From: Piscicola geometra
Taxonomy: Eukaryota; Annelida; Clitellata; Hirudinida; Piscicolidae
NCBI GenBank assembly: GCA_943735955.1
Contig: OX030960.1
Coordinates: 5,372,535 to 5,436,534 of the forward strand
Reading direction: 5' to 3'
DNA: 64,000 nucleotides
Part shown: in pieces, positions 14,367 through 35,200 of the stretch
How positions within the stretch are numbered: position 1 is the first letter of the stretch
Layout: every line of letters begins with the position of its first letter
The notes under the pieces: model-generated
The model's input: the letters and a program-made list of their open reading frames with translations, nothing else
Databases searched by the model: none
What the model was told of the DNA's origin: nothing
Made by a program: the position numbers and the translations under genes

Positions 14367-15181
14367 ATTAAAAATAAATTACTACATTAATAATTACTAA
14401 TATTATAAAAATCCTTAATTAACTTAAAAATAAAAATTATATAATGTTTTATGATTTTCTTCTAGCTATAATAAAAACGCAATTTCCGTTTTAGTTTTTT
14501 TTATTCTTTAAATATAAATAACTTTTTCATGATTATTTATTTCTTCACTTAAAACATTTTCAAGTTTCAAATCTGTGATAGTTTCTGTTTTCTTTTTTAA
14601 ATTCCTCTTAGGATGGTGACAACCAAATTATCACTTCTTCCGAGATGCTGAGTTTTTAATGAACAGGAAAGAAAACAAGAAATAAAAAAATATTTTTTGA
14701 ATTTTTTTAAACATCAGAATTTTTATTTTTATAAGCTTGATTTAAAACACTTTTTCATCTGTCATATTTTTTGCATACTATCCTTTTCCAAGGCTCAACC
14801 CTTTCGTGTAACAAAAAATTGATATATACTTTTTCATACTTCTAAGAAAAAGAGTAATTAATATTTTCAAAGATTTTTTGGCTTATCAAATTATAGTCGT
14901 TAAAAGAAGGAAATTTTGCTTATTGAAAAGTAAGTTTATCTATAAAAATGATCTTTGTATTAATTTTTTTTTCAATCTGCAATGTTTAGTGTTTTCAACA
15001 AAAATGTAACTTTTTTTGTTTATTTCGAAGTAGTTTTTTTATTTTTCGACTAAAAAATTATTTGGTATGATGAATATATCAAGTTCATTTTGAGATCATT
15101 AAACCCGATTCTTATTATATTGGTAAAATTCTATTTCATTAATCTTTTTCTACAAAAATCAACGGTTCACTAAATTCTCAG

Positions 15182-22250
<7,069 letters not shown>

Positions 22251-22301
22251 AATTCGTTTTTTGCCTTTTAATGTTTATGTTTTATATATGAATAGTTATA
22301 A

Positions 22302-22307
22302 ATTAAA
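22302..22307 (+). promoter_or_regulatory. Possible poly(A) signal ATTAAA for tailless
   Basis: ATTAAA lies 52 nt after the tailless stop codon in T-rich DNA. It is a common variant signal, but AT-rich DNA gives many chance matches. Confidence 0.35.
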
Positions 22308-25300
22308 ACTTTAAAACTCTTTTAAACTAACAAGATAACTTGAGCGACAACTTCTGATATATTACATTGTATAGACAAAAGATAAAAACCTGTCACATTA
22401 TTTTTGTGAGAATCCGATCAATTATAATTAAAATCTGGTTAGTTGTGAAGGATTTAAAGTTTGTATAGTTTAAAAGCAATTCAAAACATACATTCAATAT
22501 CTAAATTTTTTTCCCATTATATACAATAACAACATATTTTTCCCCTTAGTGAGCTATATTGGGCCAATGTGTATTTATTCCATTTTTCGTTTTTAAACTT
22601 ATTGATCATTAACTATTTTTTATTTTGAAAGCCAGTCTATCTTGAACATTCTTCTCTTACTGAAATATTATTGCCTTCTAAAAGTGCCTTGTTTTACAGC
22701 GATACAGTTTCATTATAATCTCCCGTTTAAAAACTTTTCTATACTTATCTATCTATGCTTTTTAAATTTAAACTCACACTAGTCTTCCCGAATTACGCCA
22801 CTTCATTTCACTCAAAGACATTCTTACTAGCCTTGCGTCAATTTGACATTCTCTTTGGAAATGATTTACGCCTTAGATGCCTTAATAAATCACCTCCACT
22901 TGCCAATTATTTGTCATTATAAGGTTTCTCCCATTGGGCAGGTAATTTTCGCGATTCCTCAATTAATCATGCCAAAACCCCATGTTTATACATACATACA
23001 CATGTCCAGCATCGTCTTAGGAAAGTAACCAACGTCATAATTGTCTTCACCCTCATTACGTGACCTTTCCTCTTCGACCCTTGCACGTATCCCGTGATGA
23101 CAAACGGTTTTTGAGGTCGACCATCTTTATGGCCATTAATATCAAGCCTACCTACTTAATTATATGTCTTTTGCTTCAACTCCACCACAATCTACTCACT
23201 CTACTCTACTATATATATATATGAAAATTTAATGTATATATAATCGTTTTATTCTTTTTAAATCCAATAATTTAAATACTTTAAGATGTTTAAAGTTTAT
23301 AATGATTCAATTATCTTGATCATTTTTTAATACGACTTATATACTTTACAAAGATGTAAAACACTTCAATTGAAATGTATTTTCGAGTATAAAAATGAAT
23401 ATTGTAAAATCAAAAAAATCTTTAAACATAAAAAATAATGTTTTCTTGAAATTTATGAAAAAAATCATATTTCAAAATATTATTATAGCCACCATAAACA
23501 TTTGAGATTTTAAGTAGATGGGAAAAAATTATGTTTGAAATAAGAGCTCAAAAAACAATTATTTTTTCGATAAATGATTGTGTTATAGGAAGAAAAGTGT
23601 CCTTAGATTTTGGTATTTTACAGTAATATAGAATTCAAAAGTACAAAAACGTCTTTAGAGAAAGAGGAAATCTCAAACTGTTGAAAATGTTTTCATAAAA
23701 CTTTCATGAACATCATTCAAGTCTTTATATTTAAACATTCAAAAAAATAAAGTTTCCGACTCTTGTTTATATACTTCTAAGCCTTAATGAGCCTACAATA
23801 TCTTCTCTAAAAAGTTAATTTTTTTATTTTCAAATAGTGAATCTTAATATTAAATGGAAATATCTCTTCTAGCTATTATAGTAGAAAAAAAGTAAATTAA
23901 AGTTGTTTTCTAAATCATTAATGCTCTTATCTTTCGTTTAAAAAAAGTGGTTTCTATCCCGCTCGTGACCAGAAGCCCAATCGAGATTAAAAAGTAAAAA
24001 TACATTTATCATCTTTTAAGAAATAATATTTTATTATATTCTAAAAAACTAAATATTTTCCCAACAAAATTTTTCATTTAATGAAAACTTCAAAGATTAA
24101 AAAAATTCTTTTCAAGTTGAAATACTTTAAAAATAATTTTTTTAAACAAGTATAAAATTGAAAAAATTGTTTTATACTTTTAATATGTTTCTTAAGGGTT
24201 GGTCCTCGAGATCTGTACGAGTAGTAACGCTTTCAGCTACTGTCTTGCAGATTGGTACAAAACATGGTTTTTCTTCAATCCACGTGTAAAACAATTTTTT
24301 ATAATTTTGAAAATTCTTTAAACATTAAACATTGAATATAATTGATTTTTAGTTTTAGTTTTCTTACAAAGGTGATCTTCTGAATCGTTTTTTTGCAAAT
24401 AGAGTTTTAATGCTTAATTTTAAGTTTTATAAATCTTATCACTTAATAGAATAAACCTTATCAGTAATCATAGCCCTGCTATAAAAAAACACAAAAAACA
24501 AGATGAGGGACGAAGTTTAAACCTCATTGTGATGCTGCAAATTGAATCTCTACATAATAGCTTTATAGACAGTCTAATAGGCACTTCTTGCTTTAATGGC
24601 TGGCATGCAATAATTTAAGGAAATTAAATTTTCTAAATAAAAATTTGAAGACAGCAACAGACAATTATTTTATTTGACAGACTTGGAGCTCTGGTTGAAT
24701 GCAATCACAAGGCTTCCTTAAAAATCAATAATAAAAGTAGCTGAATGTTAATCGATATTTGAAGCGGATACTTACAAATTATTAAACTTTATAATTAAAA
24801 ACATGTATACTAAAATATAATAAACGTCATATTTTAAATATTTTTAAAGAAAAATTTTCTCGTTCCATCCAAGAGGTAGAAGTGACCTACATTTACTTTA
24901 TGGAAAAATTCTCTTATACGTTCCGCATGTTCAACCCATCAGCGCAAAAACAATACTTATTTTTTGTTTTATAAAATCAAATATTCATTTTCAAAAACTA
25001 CATATTTTCCTATAATATAAGCCTTGATAGCATAAAAAAGAATCTTTATTAAATTATAAAATGAATTTTTGATAAATTTACTTTTAAATATTAAAAGAAA
25101 CTGTCTAAATAAATGTAAACTAAAACACGAAAATAATAGAATATTTCCGTTGATGAGGCATAAAGCTGGTCAATGGTGCATGAAACGACCTTGAGTGAAG
25201 AAGAAGAAGGGTGTGATGGTTGCTTTTAGCGGTGTTCTCATGACAAGATGAAATTCTATGAAAGATGTATTAGGCTTTTAGCATTAAAAGAAATACAATT

Positions 25301-28300
25301 AAAAGAAAATAGTTTATTTTGAGAATAGAGCCCCAGCTGAGGCTAAATTATTTTTATTCAATTAGAAACCATTAATGTTTTTTATAAGAATTAAACAAAC
25401 TGGCGAAAAACTACATTTTAAAATTATTTAATTCTTTAATTAAAAAAAAACTTTTCATCCTTTAATATTAATTTTCTAAAATAGTTTAATTATTTTTCTA
25501 AATTATCTATATGTTTAAATGTTTTCATTAAATAAATTCATAGTTGTTTTTTTAACTCATATATAAAATTTAACTAAATAGTTGTGAAACTTTTTTATGC
25601 AGATTTCTAAACTTGTTTTATAAATTAACTAAATAGTTTTAGAAATTTCTTTTGCAGATTTTAAAACTTACTTTGAAAGAGTTTAACATTTTTTTCCAAA
25701 CCTCGTATTCAAAGTATTTTATTTTTCCTAAATTTAAACAATCACTTTAGAATGTAAGCTTTTACCAAGTCTAAATGCCGTCATTTCGGCCGTTATGACT
25801 TTTTTGGCTCTAGTTTATTTCGTAAAAGATTATTGTGCTTATTTTTACATTTTATTTGAGTTATTTAGGTGTGTTTTAAAAATAATTATAATTCTTTAAA
25901 TTTCTTAGTGTGTAAAATATTATGATTCATGAGGTAGTTTCAAAACAATTTATAAAGGTTTATTGGTATATGAAATGTTTTCATCACAAGAACTTAAAAA
26001 ATTCACAAAAAATTGTTGATTTAAACGGATTGGAACATATTTAGGTTTAATTAATTTATATTATTAAATGCAAAATAAAAAGTCGTCCGTAAATGTAAAA
26101 AATTAATATTGTATTAATTGGCAGATGTTTAAAAATTAACAGAATTCATTTTATTTCAAAAGAACATAACACAAAAGATTATGCAAATTCAGATTTTCCC
26201 CTTCTAAAAATTTGTAAACTATTAATTTACAATTTTGTAAATTCGCAAATATAAAGCTGATAAAAAAATAATACTTTTTTTTCACGGTTAAAATCAATGG
26301 GATATAATAATTTTAGCCTTTTATAAAAAAATTAAAAGTTAGTTTTCACGTTTTTTCCATTTCATCTGAAACCTTTTTTAATAATATTGTTCTCTTTGCA
26401 TGCAGTTTTCTGAATAGTCAAAACATTTTTTCGGTTTCATCTTTTCGCATTAAAGGCTAATGCTTCGTAGAAAGTCGAATAAGAAATTAATGACGCCATT
26501 GTCAATGACATGCGAATAAATTTATTGAACACGAACCAATTTATCAACAAAATAACGTTCGATTTGAATGTAACTATGAAATAATCAAATTTATATATAA
26601 AATTTCAAATTAGTGAGACTAACAGAAACACGAGGAGCTAAAGAAATAAAGCTCATTTCTAGTTCATTTTGAGCCATTTTGAAAGTATTAAAAAAATAAT
26701 TAAGACCAACGTGTCAAACAATTGAATTTGAATGATTTAAATTTTGTGTGTGATATTAAAAGACATGCAATGGGGGCTTCTATGTTAAGACTACTGGAAT
26801 GGTTTGGTCAATATTGCAAACATCAGTTAAACTTCTACCAATGAACAGAATAAAATCATAAATGTCGCAACTCAAAAATTCAATTATAATAACTATCATG
26901 TTGTGTGATACAATATGATACAATTATTTACAATCTAAACTCAAAAACGCTCTTCAAACGCATAATAGTGAATAAAAAACATAACCATCATTGCACACAA
27001 ATCTTTTTTATCATTTTTATAAATTAGTTAATAACTCTTTATTTGGTTTGGAAAATCAATGGTATTTCCAATACTATTACCATTTTATTTATTTGATTTT
27101 ATTAAAATGTTGAAAAGTTTCAATAAATAAAATGTTTGAAGATAAATCGTTCAACTTTTTTACGATCAAGTTTATCCCAAATTATTTTATTTAAAGTAAT
27201 TACTTGTTTGAAAGGTGAAAAGCATGAAAAGTTCTGAATTCAAAACTATAACATCAAAAAAATTTGTTTTTATCATATAGCTACAATAACAAAAGTCTAA
27301 ATGTAAATGTTAAAAATATATATTAAAATGACATAACTTCCTTTTACCACTATGCTTTCACGAAAATTCTCAGAATAAAGATAAAATTGTTTAAAATAGT
27401 AGATAAAATCAGTGAGGTTTTTACCATTTTTTTGGCGTTTGTATTGAGTTTTTGGTAGGTTCCATTACGGCTGCCTCTTAAGATTTTTTTCATATAGTTT
27501 TATCAAGCTTTTTTACGATTTAAAATCATATTTTTGGCTATTTTTTTTAAATAATTTCGTTTTTTAGAAGGGTAGTAGTTATTTTTTTATTCCATTTTTT
27601 ATACTTAATTGAGTTTTTTAATTGTTAAATGATATCATCATTCATAACCAAGGGGTCTTGAAGCTCACAGGATTTATGCCCGTTTACAATACTCGTCATT
27701 TTATTGTAGGGCTATTCATTTTTTATACAATTCAATACAAGATATCAGTAATTTATTTCCAATTTTTTCACTTTTTTAAAATCTAAGTCAAATATAAAAA
27801 TGCATTTCACGTTATTGCAATGGTCTTTACAAAAGAAGGAAGACCCTATATTTCTTCCTTCTAGCTTGTTATCTTGAAACATGTCCTGGTTTTCAAAAAC
27901 ATTTAAATTCAACAAAAAAATACGCAATTAGCTTAAGATATTTTCAAAAAACTTTAAATAAACCTGTTTTGTTATTATAAATATTTAAAGCTATGTAGAT
28001 AGTTTTTTGTTAAAATCAAGAAAAAATTTAATAGCAATTTAAAATGTTATTACATTTTGTTAAAAGCAAAAGTTGTATTTTAAGTTAACTTTCTATGACA
28101 CGTTCGTTTAATTGGCAGTAATGGAGTTTTCAGTCGTTTAATGAAGATTTTACCTGTCAAATTTTTTTCGAAATTTTAATTTAAAAGTTGTAATTTAAAT
28201 TGCATTTAGGTATTTTTCTTTCTTTCAAATGTCAAAAACCTCTTTAAAATTAAGGTTTAAAAAATGTGTTAAAAAATGTTTCAAAAAAATTTAACTTTCT

Positions 28301-29670
28301 GTAAACTTTTATGTAAATTGAGATTTGAAATATTTTATTATCAACATTCATTCATGACACATTGCGTTCATGATAAATGAAAATTCTATTAAAAATATTT
28401 AAATAATGACTTCTTTTGAAAAAAAGTATTTATAAACAATGAGAAACCGAAAGATTTTTCAAAACTTTGATACTTATTTGGAAGCTCAAAGAACAGTTTC
28501 ATAAAATAAATATTTTAATTTAAAAAATAGTTTATTTAAAAAATACTTTAAAATGTTTTTAAAATTTTCATTTTAAAAATATCTTTATTATTTAAAAACT
28601 CATAATTATACATTTTATTATTGAAAAGATTTTCAAATGATTTTTAACAATAAACAAAATACTTTACAACCCAAAACAAGTTAGGTGATAAGTTTTTTTC
28701 CTCCAATGAATCAACTTAAGATTCTTTTCAATGTTTGAGACATAAAATATATAAAACCCATCAAATAAAATTTACTTGAAAGTCTTATACAAAAAAATCT
28801 TATATTCAAAGGCTTGTAAAAATTTTTAAATAAATACACTGTATTTAGGAACTTGAAACTTTAAATGTTGTGTTCACTTTATACTATTTGATTCTTTATT
28901 TGTTTGGCTATCATTTGACTTTCAATACAAAATAAAGAACCCAGATTTGTGGCCAAAAAAAATGTATGTGTAGGTCGTTTATTCAGAAGGTTAATTTTTA
29001 GTTTCTATGGTTGATGACTATGGGAAGTATCAAAAGAAAAAAAAATAGAGTACTAATTAATTCAAGCTGCACTGAGTAATTGCACCAAACAACCTTCTCT
29101 ATCGATATTCTTCCCCAAAACCAAAAGTTAAGTAAATGAAAAAATGTAAATAAACAAAAGTTAATATTCATTTCATATAATATATTTTTTAATATATATT
29201 TTTTTTAATTTTAACTTTTTTCCAATGTTAAACAGAAAAAACAGTGTGGTAACTAATATATATAGTTTAAAAGACATTTAGAGAGAAGGTTGTTTGGTGA
29301 GGTTATACAGAACAGATCCATCAATTTTTATTCATAAGATTTTTATTCCTAGCATTAACCCATTTCCCAATAAATAGGCTTCATGTTCATAAAAGAGTCA
29401 AACGGCTCATACTTAGGAAATTCGTCGGCTTTCAATATTTATTATCCCTGGACGCTCATTGAAAAACAACAGTGTTTTAATCTCATATTGCTTTTTTTGT
29501 CATACATTTGTTATATAATACTATGAATAACTACAAGCTTCTTTCTCCACCATATTCCATCTAATTCGATTTTAAGGTTATCTTACTCTTACGAAATGGT
29601 ATTCCTAAGTTGAAGAGTAACTTTGACCTACGCAAGAGTTGTTTTAATTCCTCATTCCATTATAAAATAC
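22308..29670. other. Gene-poor AT-rich stretch
   Basis: Over 7 kb with no recognisable exon on either strand. It is nearly all A/T-rich homopolymer-like sequence. Short (AT)n runs occur at about 23,208-23,221. I see no RNA gene or mobile element. Confidence 0.55.
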
Positions 29671-29689
29671 AATGCAATGACGACCATTA

Positions 29690-29745
29690 TTAACGTGGCG
29701 CAAACCCGAACGAGCCTCAAAACCACTTGGTAATGAATGAGAAAA
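29690..29745 (-). mobile_element. 3' fragment of the tRNA-derived SINE family
   Basis: The plus-strand text atgacgaccattattaac and the following gtggcgcaaaccc-gaacgagcctc correspond to the 3' part of the SINE at 18,325-18,497 (atgacgagcattattatag, then gtggcgtataaccataacggg). The head with A and B boxes is absent, so this copy is truncated. Confidence 0.6.
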
Positions 29746-29939
29746 CCAATGTGAATATTTTCAAGTGCCAATAAAAAACTCGAAAAACTTATACTAAAAA
29801 GTAAATAAATAAATTATAAGAATACATAAACTTTAAAAAATACCATCATAAATTAGTGTGGTGAATCTCATCACTCCCATTTCCATCCTTCACTACACAT
29901 TACGACAACCTCTTGCACTTCCCACAGTACGCCTCACAG

Positions 29940-30180
29940 CCTCACAAAATCCGTCTTCATTGCACTAGTCTTCGTGGTCAAACTGACGGTGGAATAACTC
30001 CATCCTGTTCCATCTCAAGGTTCTTTTCCAGACTTTCCATGTTAGCTTGTTTCTCCTCTTCCTCTTCTTTTCAGACTTGGCATCTTCATGGCAGTGTGGT
30101 TGGCCTCCGCAGCATCTTCATGGCAAGGAACCCTTGAAGGGAATCGTCGCACCAAGACTTTTGTGCCATTTTTCTTAGAA
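29940..30180. repeat. Dispersed repeat, copy 1 (partner at 58,495-58,670)
   Basis: Shares with 58,495-58,670, in the same orientation, blocks such as ccatcctgtt, then a C/T-rich run ending cttttcagacttggcatct, then tcatggcagtgtggttggcctcc and gcatc. Spacing between the blocks is preserved within a few bases. The class is unknown: no terminal repeats or RT motif are visible. Reading frames across it are short and broken. Confidence 0.6.
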
Positions 30181-30199
30181 AGCGATGTCAGAAAAGTTT

Positions 30200-32270
30200 A
30201 AAAAAAAGGTTCACGCCAGTATGCCTTCAAAAATGTCTCCAGCAGCTCCGGGTTTTTCTTGTTCATAATTGAAATAGAAAAAAAATACTCTGAATTATGT
30301 ATAAAAAATTAGCTTTACAACAAAAATTAAGAGAACTAATTTTTTAGAATAAAGTTTAATAAAAATAAATATTTTTTAAAAATACAATCTTAATGACGCC
30401 CACCAAAAACAAAGTTCGTTATAATTTTTCTCTTTAAAAGCAATAATCACGAAAGAAACCACAGAAACTGCCACTACATCAGCAACAGCAACAATCACGA
30501 CAGCAATACTTAAGCAGAAATGAAAACAGATTGTTCAAACTGACCGTGAATTATTTTGCGACCACTTTCACCAGAAAGACATAGCATTTTGCTCACAAAA
30601 CTTTAATCGTAAATTTAAACTTATTTCAGTTTTTTATAATTCGTTAGCTGAGTTAATTTTTTACCTTTAAAACAACTTTTGTTTTTTTCTTGTTTATTAC
30701 TTATTTTCTTTATTGTTCATCATTATTGTAGTCCCATGGGTGGACATGTTGGTTATGTTATTGCTCCGATCATTTTTATTGATGATCACAGTGTCATGGG
30801 TGTTGTTGTTATTCCTATTATCATTATTATTATTTTCATTATAGTTTTTATTGCAAATATATTTTTCATTTACGTTGATTTTACTAATATTATGGATGTT
30901 TTCTTTGTTATGAAGTCGGTAAGAAGTGTAAACAACTCTTCCATCCCGTCCAAATGTAGACTTTGACCATGTATACTGTTTAAATCGTTGTTTTTTTCAA
31001 GGTTGTTGTTGTTTTTGTTCAATCCCATAAATTCATATAATCAAGAAAAAATAGAATTTGAGCAGATTATATACAATAAAAGGATTTCTATTATAAAAAT
31101 GATGCAAACATCCTTTATATCTCCGAGACGTCAATATTTTCCGAAAAATAGATTTTTTAAAATAAGAAAATAAGTATTTTTACAAATTATAGTATAATTT
31201 TAGTGAAATATTCAAACCACGACGCCAGTTTTTGAAATATTTAATATAACAACTAATAGAAGGTGAGACTCGCGTGTTTGGACTACTATCTAACCTACAT
31301 AACTTCGATTGAATGAGCTCGGAGATACACTGTATCATTTTTATGGAATAAAATTGTTAAAAGAAAAACTAATTAACAAAAAAATTAAAGTTTAATTTTT
31401 ATTAGTTAAAATAAAAATAATTTAATTTGACAAATTATTACTAAACATTAAAGAAATAGATGAGTAGTAAGGTTAAAAGGCTTTGGCCCAAAGGAAGCAA
31501 ATGTATAACATTTATATTGCAAATAAAAGAAAGAACTAGGGTTTAATTGATGACTGGCTTTGATGGGATAATGGCTTTAGGGGCTTTAATCCATTTTATT
31601 GCCTTTTGGAAACCTAACCTTTTCGAAATATTTTTGTTTTTTCGGTCATCTTGCGCTATTACATTTAATTAATGTATTAATATATATTCATTTCAAAGTA
31701 ATAAAAATACATTTATTTTGGAGTCTTCATATAAAACCAAATTAGCTGATCGCTTTTGTTTTTTATTTGTAAAAGATTTCATTTTATGGCTTATAAACTC
31801 GATTGATCAAAGCAAGCTAAAGCATTTTTAAACTAATTTATAATTTTTAAAAAATTTACAAAAGATAAATATTTTTTTTTTCTTATTTATATATTGAAAC
31901 TTCAAAAAACTATAAACAATTTCAAATTATTTCGAAAAACTTAATTTATATATATTAAAGCCTACTATTAATTTTTCACAATTTTATTAAGGATTTTAAA
32001 GTTTTTTCTAAGAATGTCTTAATTTTGATTCTATATTTTTTTAGTTATTAACTTGATAACAGAATAATAGATGGCAAAGCTTATGTTCATCATGACTCTG
32101 TTAAGCTTGACCAGCTTAAACAAATATTTTGCTGATTATAGAACCACCGTTAAAAATATATCATTCGTCTCAGTTAGCTTAAACTTATTAATTTTGAGTA
32201 AAACAAATAAGTTTTTCACTTTTATAATTAAAATAACTAAAATAAATTGATCCTTACTTTAGCTCTCGAA
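30200..32270. other. AT-rich DNA, no gene recognised
   Basis: Contains low-complexity ATT/TTG-rich runs (30,760-30,900) that give hydrophobic spurious frames. A downstream terminal exon for the GPCR C-terminal tail could lie here on the minus strand, because exon 32,281-32,427 ends in a good donor, but I cannot identify it. Confidence 0.45.
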
Positions 32271-32280
32271 GTTAACTTAC

Positions 32281-35200
32281 ATTATAGAGCACCCTGTTGT
32301 TTCTTCTGCCGCAGCAGAACAACGAAGAAGCCAACATTCTCCTGAAACGACTGCCTGCCACGAACATCAAAAGAAAATTCACTGAAGAGTTGAAAGTCAC
32401 CAAGACGTTGCTCACCGCTGTAAACACCTTGAGTTTGTGGATAGTTAAAGGGTGAATTGGTCGTACATGGGTGGTGCATAACAAATACATTTATATTTTC
32501 ACAAGATTTTATCTTATAGCTTATAATCTAGTTCCGTTTGTTGCGGGAAATGCTTCAACAAAGTACTTTTTTTATTTCTCTTTTGCAATCTTCAAATATT
32601 ATCTTAAGCTCCTATGATTTATCACAGAGGTTATTTTTCTTAATGAAAAAACATTTTTTAAATCTTCAACATAAAATTGAAAAAAAAAAAATTTTCCGTT
32701 GGGGGATAAACAAGAGATTGTGGAAAAATCAGCAGATTTAAAAGATAATAGATGAAATTTTAAAGAGAATAAAAATGCTTTAAAGAAATAATTGAAAAGA
32801 TAGTAAAGATAATAATGAGCTTTGAAAGTTCTTCATTTGATTCATGCTAAAGAAAAAAATTTACACATTGAGTTGACTTGACTAAAAGATAAGGAAAAAT
32901 AGCGGATAAAAATTATCATGATTTTATATTGTAGAAAAACTCTTGAAAAAATTATTTTTAATGTTTACAGAACAATAGCAACGGTATTTAAAGTTTATCG
33001 CTGTCAAAAACCCGAAATTTCATTCATCAATAATAATAAAATCTTGCCAATCTTTTTTTTTTAAACTCTTATATTTCTATAAGTCGATAATAGAAGTTAT
33101 GAAGGATGAATGTTGATTGGTACAACAAAAACGCTGTCCGTGAGGAGGCTTGCGAATATGTTTACCTCATCAAAAGAAAATGTTTCTTCTTTTTTTTCAT
33201 GTATCCTAACAACATTAGAAAAATTCCTTGTATACTTATTTTTAAACTAAAAAAGAATAGAATATAACGAATTTATTTTTAGTCATCTGCTTATGTATTT
33301 TGAAATGAGTTAAATTTTTTTAAACAGCCTGTTTAAGTTATATATATTTATCAAAAAATTGTCTTGTTAACTAATATAATTATTTATTAGTGCATTTAAA
33401 TATGAATTATTTAAATAATAATCAAAACACAAGCTGAGTGTACTTACAAGTTCTAGTACAATTAATTATTAAATCGATATAATATCGGCTATTGTTTTCA
33501 AGCAATTCCTGTTTTTTATTTTTTTTATTTATCTTGTAACGCACTGTTTTTTAACCCAAATATCCTAGAAAATCGTTAAAATTCAGACGTTCCTCAAATG
33601 TTCAACACGCACTTGCCACATTGCAACAAACCCACCTCAAGCCAAAAACTAGAAGCCGTTTGGAAGATGGCGTCAAGAAGGAAAGCCAGAAAAGATGGAG
33701 TGACGCAAATGAAGAACACGACGACGATGAGCAAGGGAAGTCTGGTTGCCTTCAATTCCACCTTCTGACTACGGTTTAGCTTTGACCAGCTGTTTGTGGC
33801 GGTTTGAATGGTCCGGATGAGGCGGTAGTTGAGGAGGGTGAGGCTGGTGAAAGGGATGACGAAGAGAAGCAGTCCGTACAGCACCATGTTGTACACGTAA
33901 CTGTGAAGTTTGGAAGAGTTGAGAAAGTGTAATCTAAGTGTTGAAAAAATTTTGTAAATGTTTAAAGTCAGTGTACAAAATTGTATTTTTTGGACTAGTA
34001 TTTGTATTTAAACGGCTGATTTGAAATTTAAAACTTTTTGAAGACGGAAATTTGAGAATGTAAGCGCTCCAGTTTCAAAAATGCAATTATTTAGATAAAA
34101 CTTTCGAATAAATTTTTTTTCTCCAAAACTTTTACATTTCTTTGTAAGTGGACAGGTAATTCGTCTCATGGGTTATAATGCAGCTTTGAATACAAAAAAT
34201 ACATCTGAATTTTATCTGATAAAAGTAATTATTCTTGAAATTTTTAGCTATTTTTAAAATACATTTGTTCAAAATTTCATTTGAAAAAGATTTATTGTTA
34301 ATTAAAAAGGTTACAATCATTAATAAAATTCAATTTAAAAGGATTTTTTTAAAAATGTGTTTTTAATGCAAGAGATTGTTATTTTTGACAAATTATATAA
34401 AATAATTTTTAAACTTAAAATATTAAAACCCCATAAAAACATTGAAAACTCTTTCATAATATCGAATAGATACTTTAATAATTTTTATGAATATTTTATC
34501 CAAGGTTTGATAATTTGAAGCAACAAATTTATTTAGGAGATATAAGGGAAACAATAGAATTGAAAGTGTCGAGGCCGTAAAAAGCATTAAATGCTGAACG
34601 CGGGTATAAAGTTTTGTCAAATTTATTATTTTTTACATTTTCTTCACAAATCTAAAATGTATTCATAAAAATCTTTAAAAATTGATTTTTTTACATTTTA
34701 CTTTGTAGATTATTTCTTGTAATCTCTTGAGATAACTAAATTTGAAAAAAAATTCTTTCAGAGAATAACAGGTGAAAAAAAGATAAAATACGAAATCATT
34801 GAGTTTAGTTTTTTTTGTCTTATTCCACACTGGTTTGTAGTTTACCTTCCTCGTTTTGACAGAGTTACGAGATTGTCGAGAGCCGTTAAAGCCTGAAGCA
34901 CTTTCAAGTCAAATAAAATCTTCAAAATAGTTTTTTTATAGATTTAAAGTTGTTATTTTTTTAGAGTTTTAAATTGATGCTTTTAATAGCAAAAATCTCA
35001 TTAAAAAATCATGAGAGTATTTGCTTTGTTTTGTTTTGTTTTTATACCAATTTTAGAGAAAACAATCGTTATAAATATTTTTCGTATTTAAATAAAAAAA
35101 TTGTTTTTACAGATGGCAAAACTCCAAAGTACTGCAGTCATTTTGTGAACTAAATTCAATTGGGATTGTTATGAGTTGATACTTCAAATTGAATGAAAAA

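Noticed and set aside
30679..30966. Hydrophobic 95-codon plus-strand frame
   Set aside because: Low-complexity ATT/TTG-rich DNA; no family match, no flanking exons.
34423..34620. Second candidate TM4 exon (HLMLFTASTLSILLFPLYLL on the minus strand)
   Set aside because: Hydrophobic enough, but only phase-0 donors follow and no conserved TM4 or loop motif is present.
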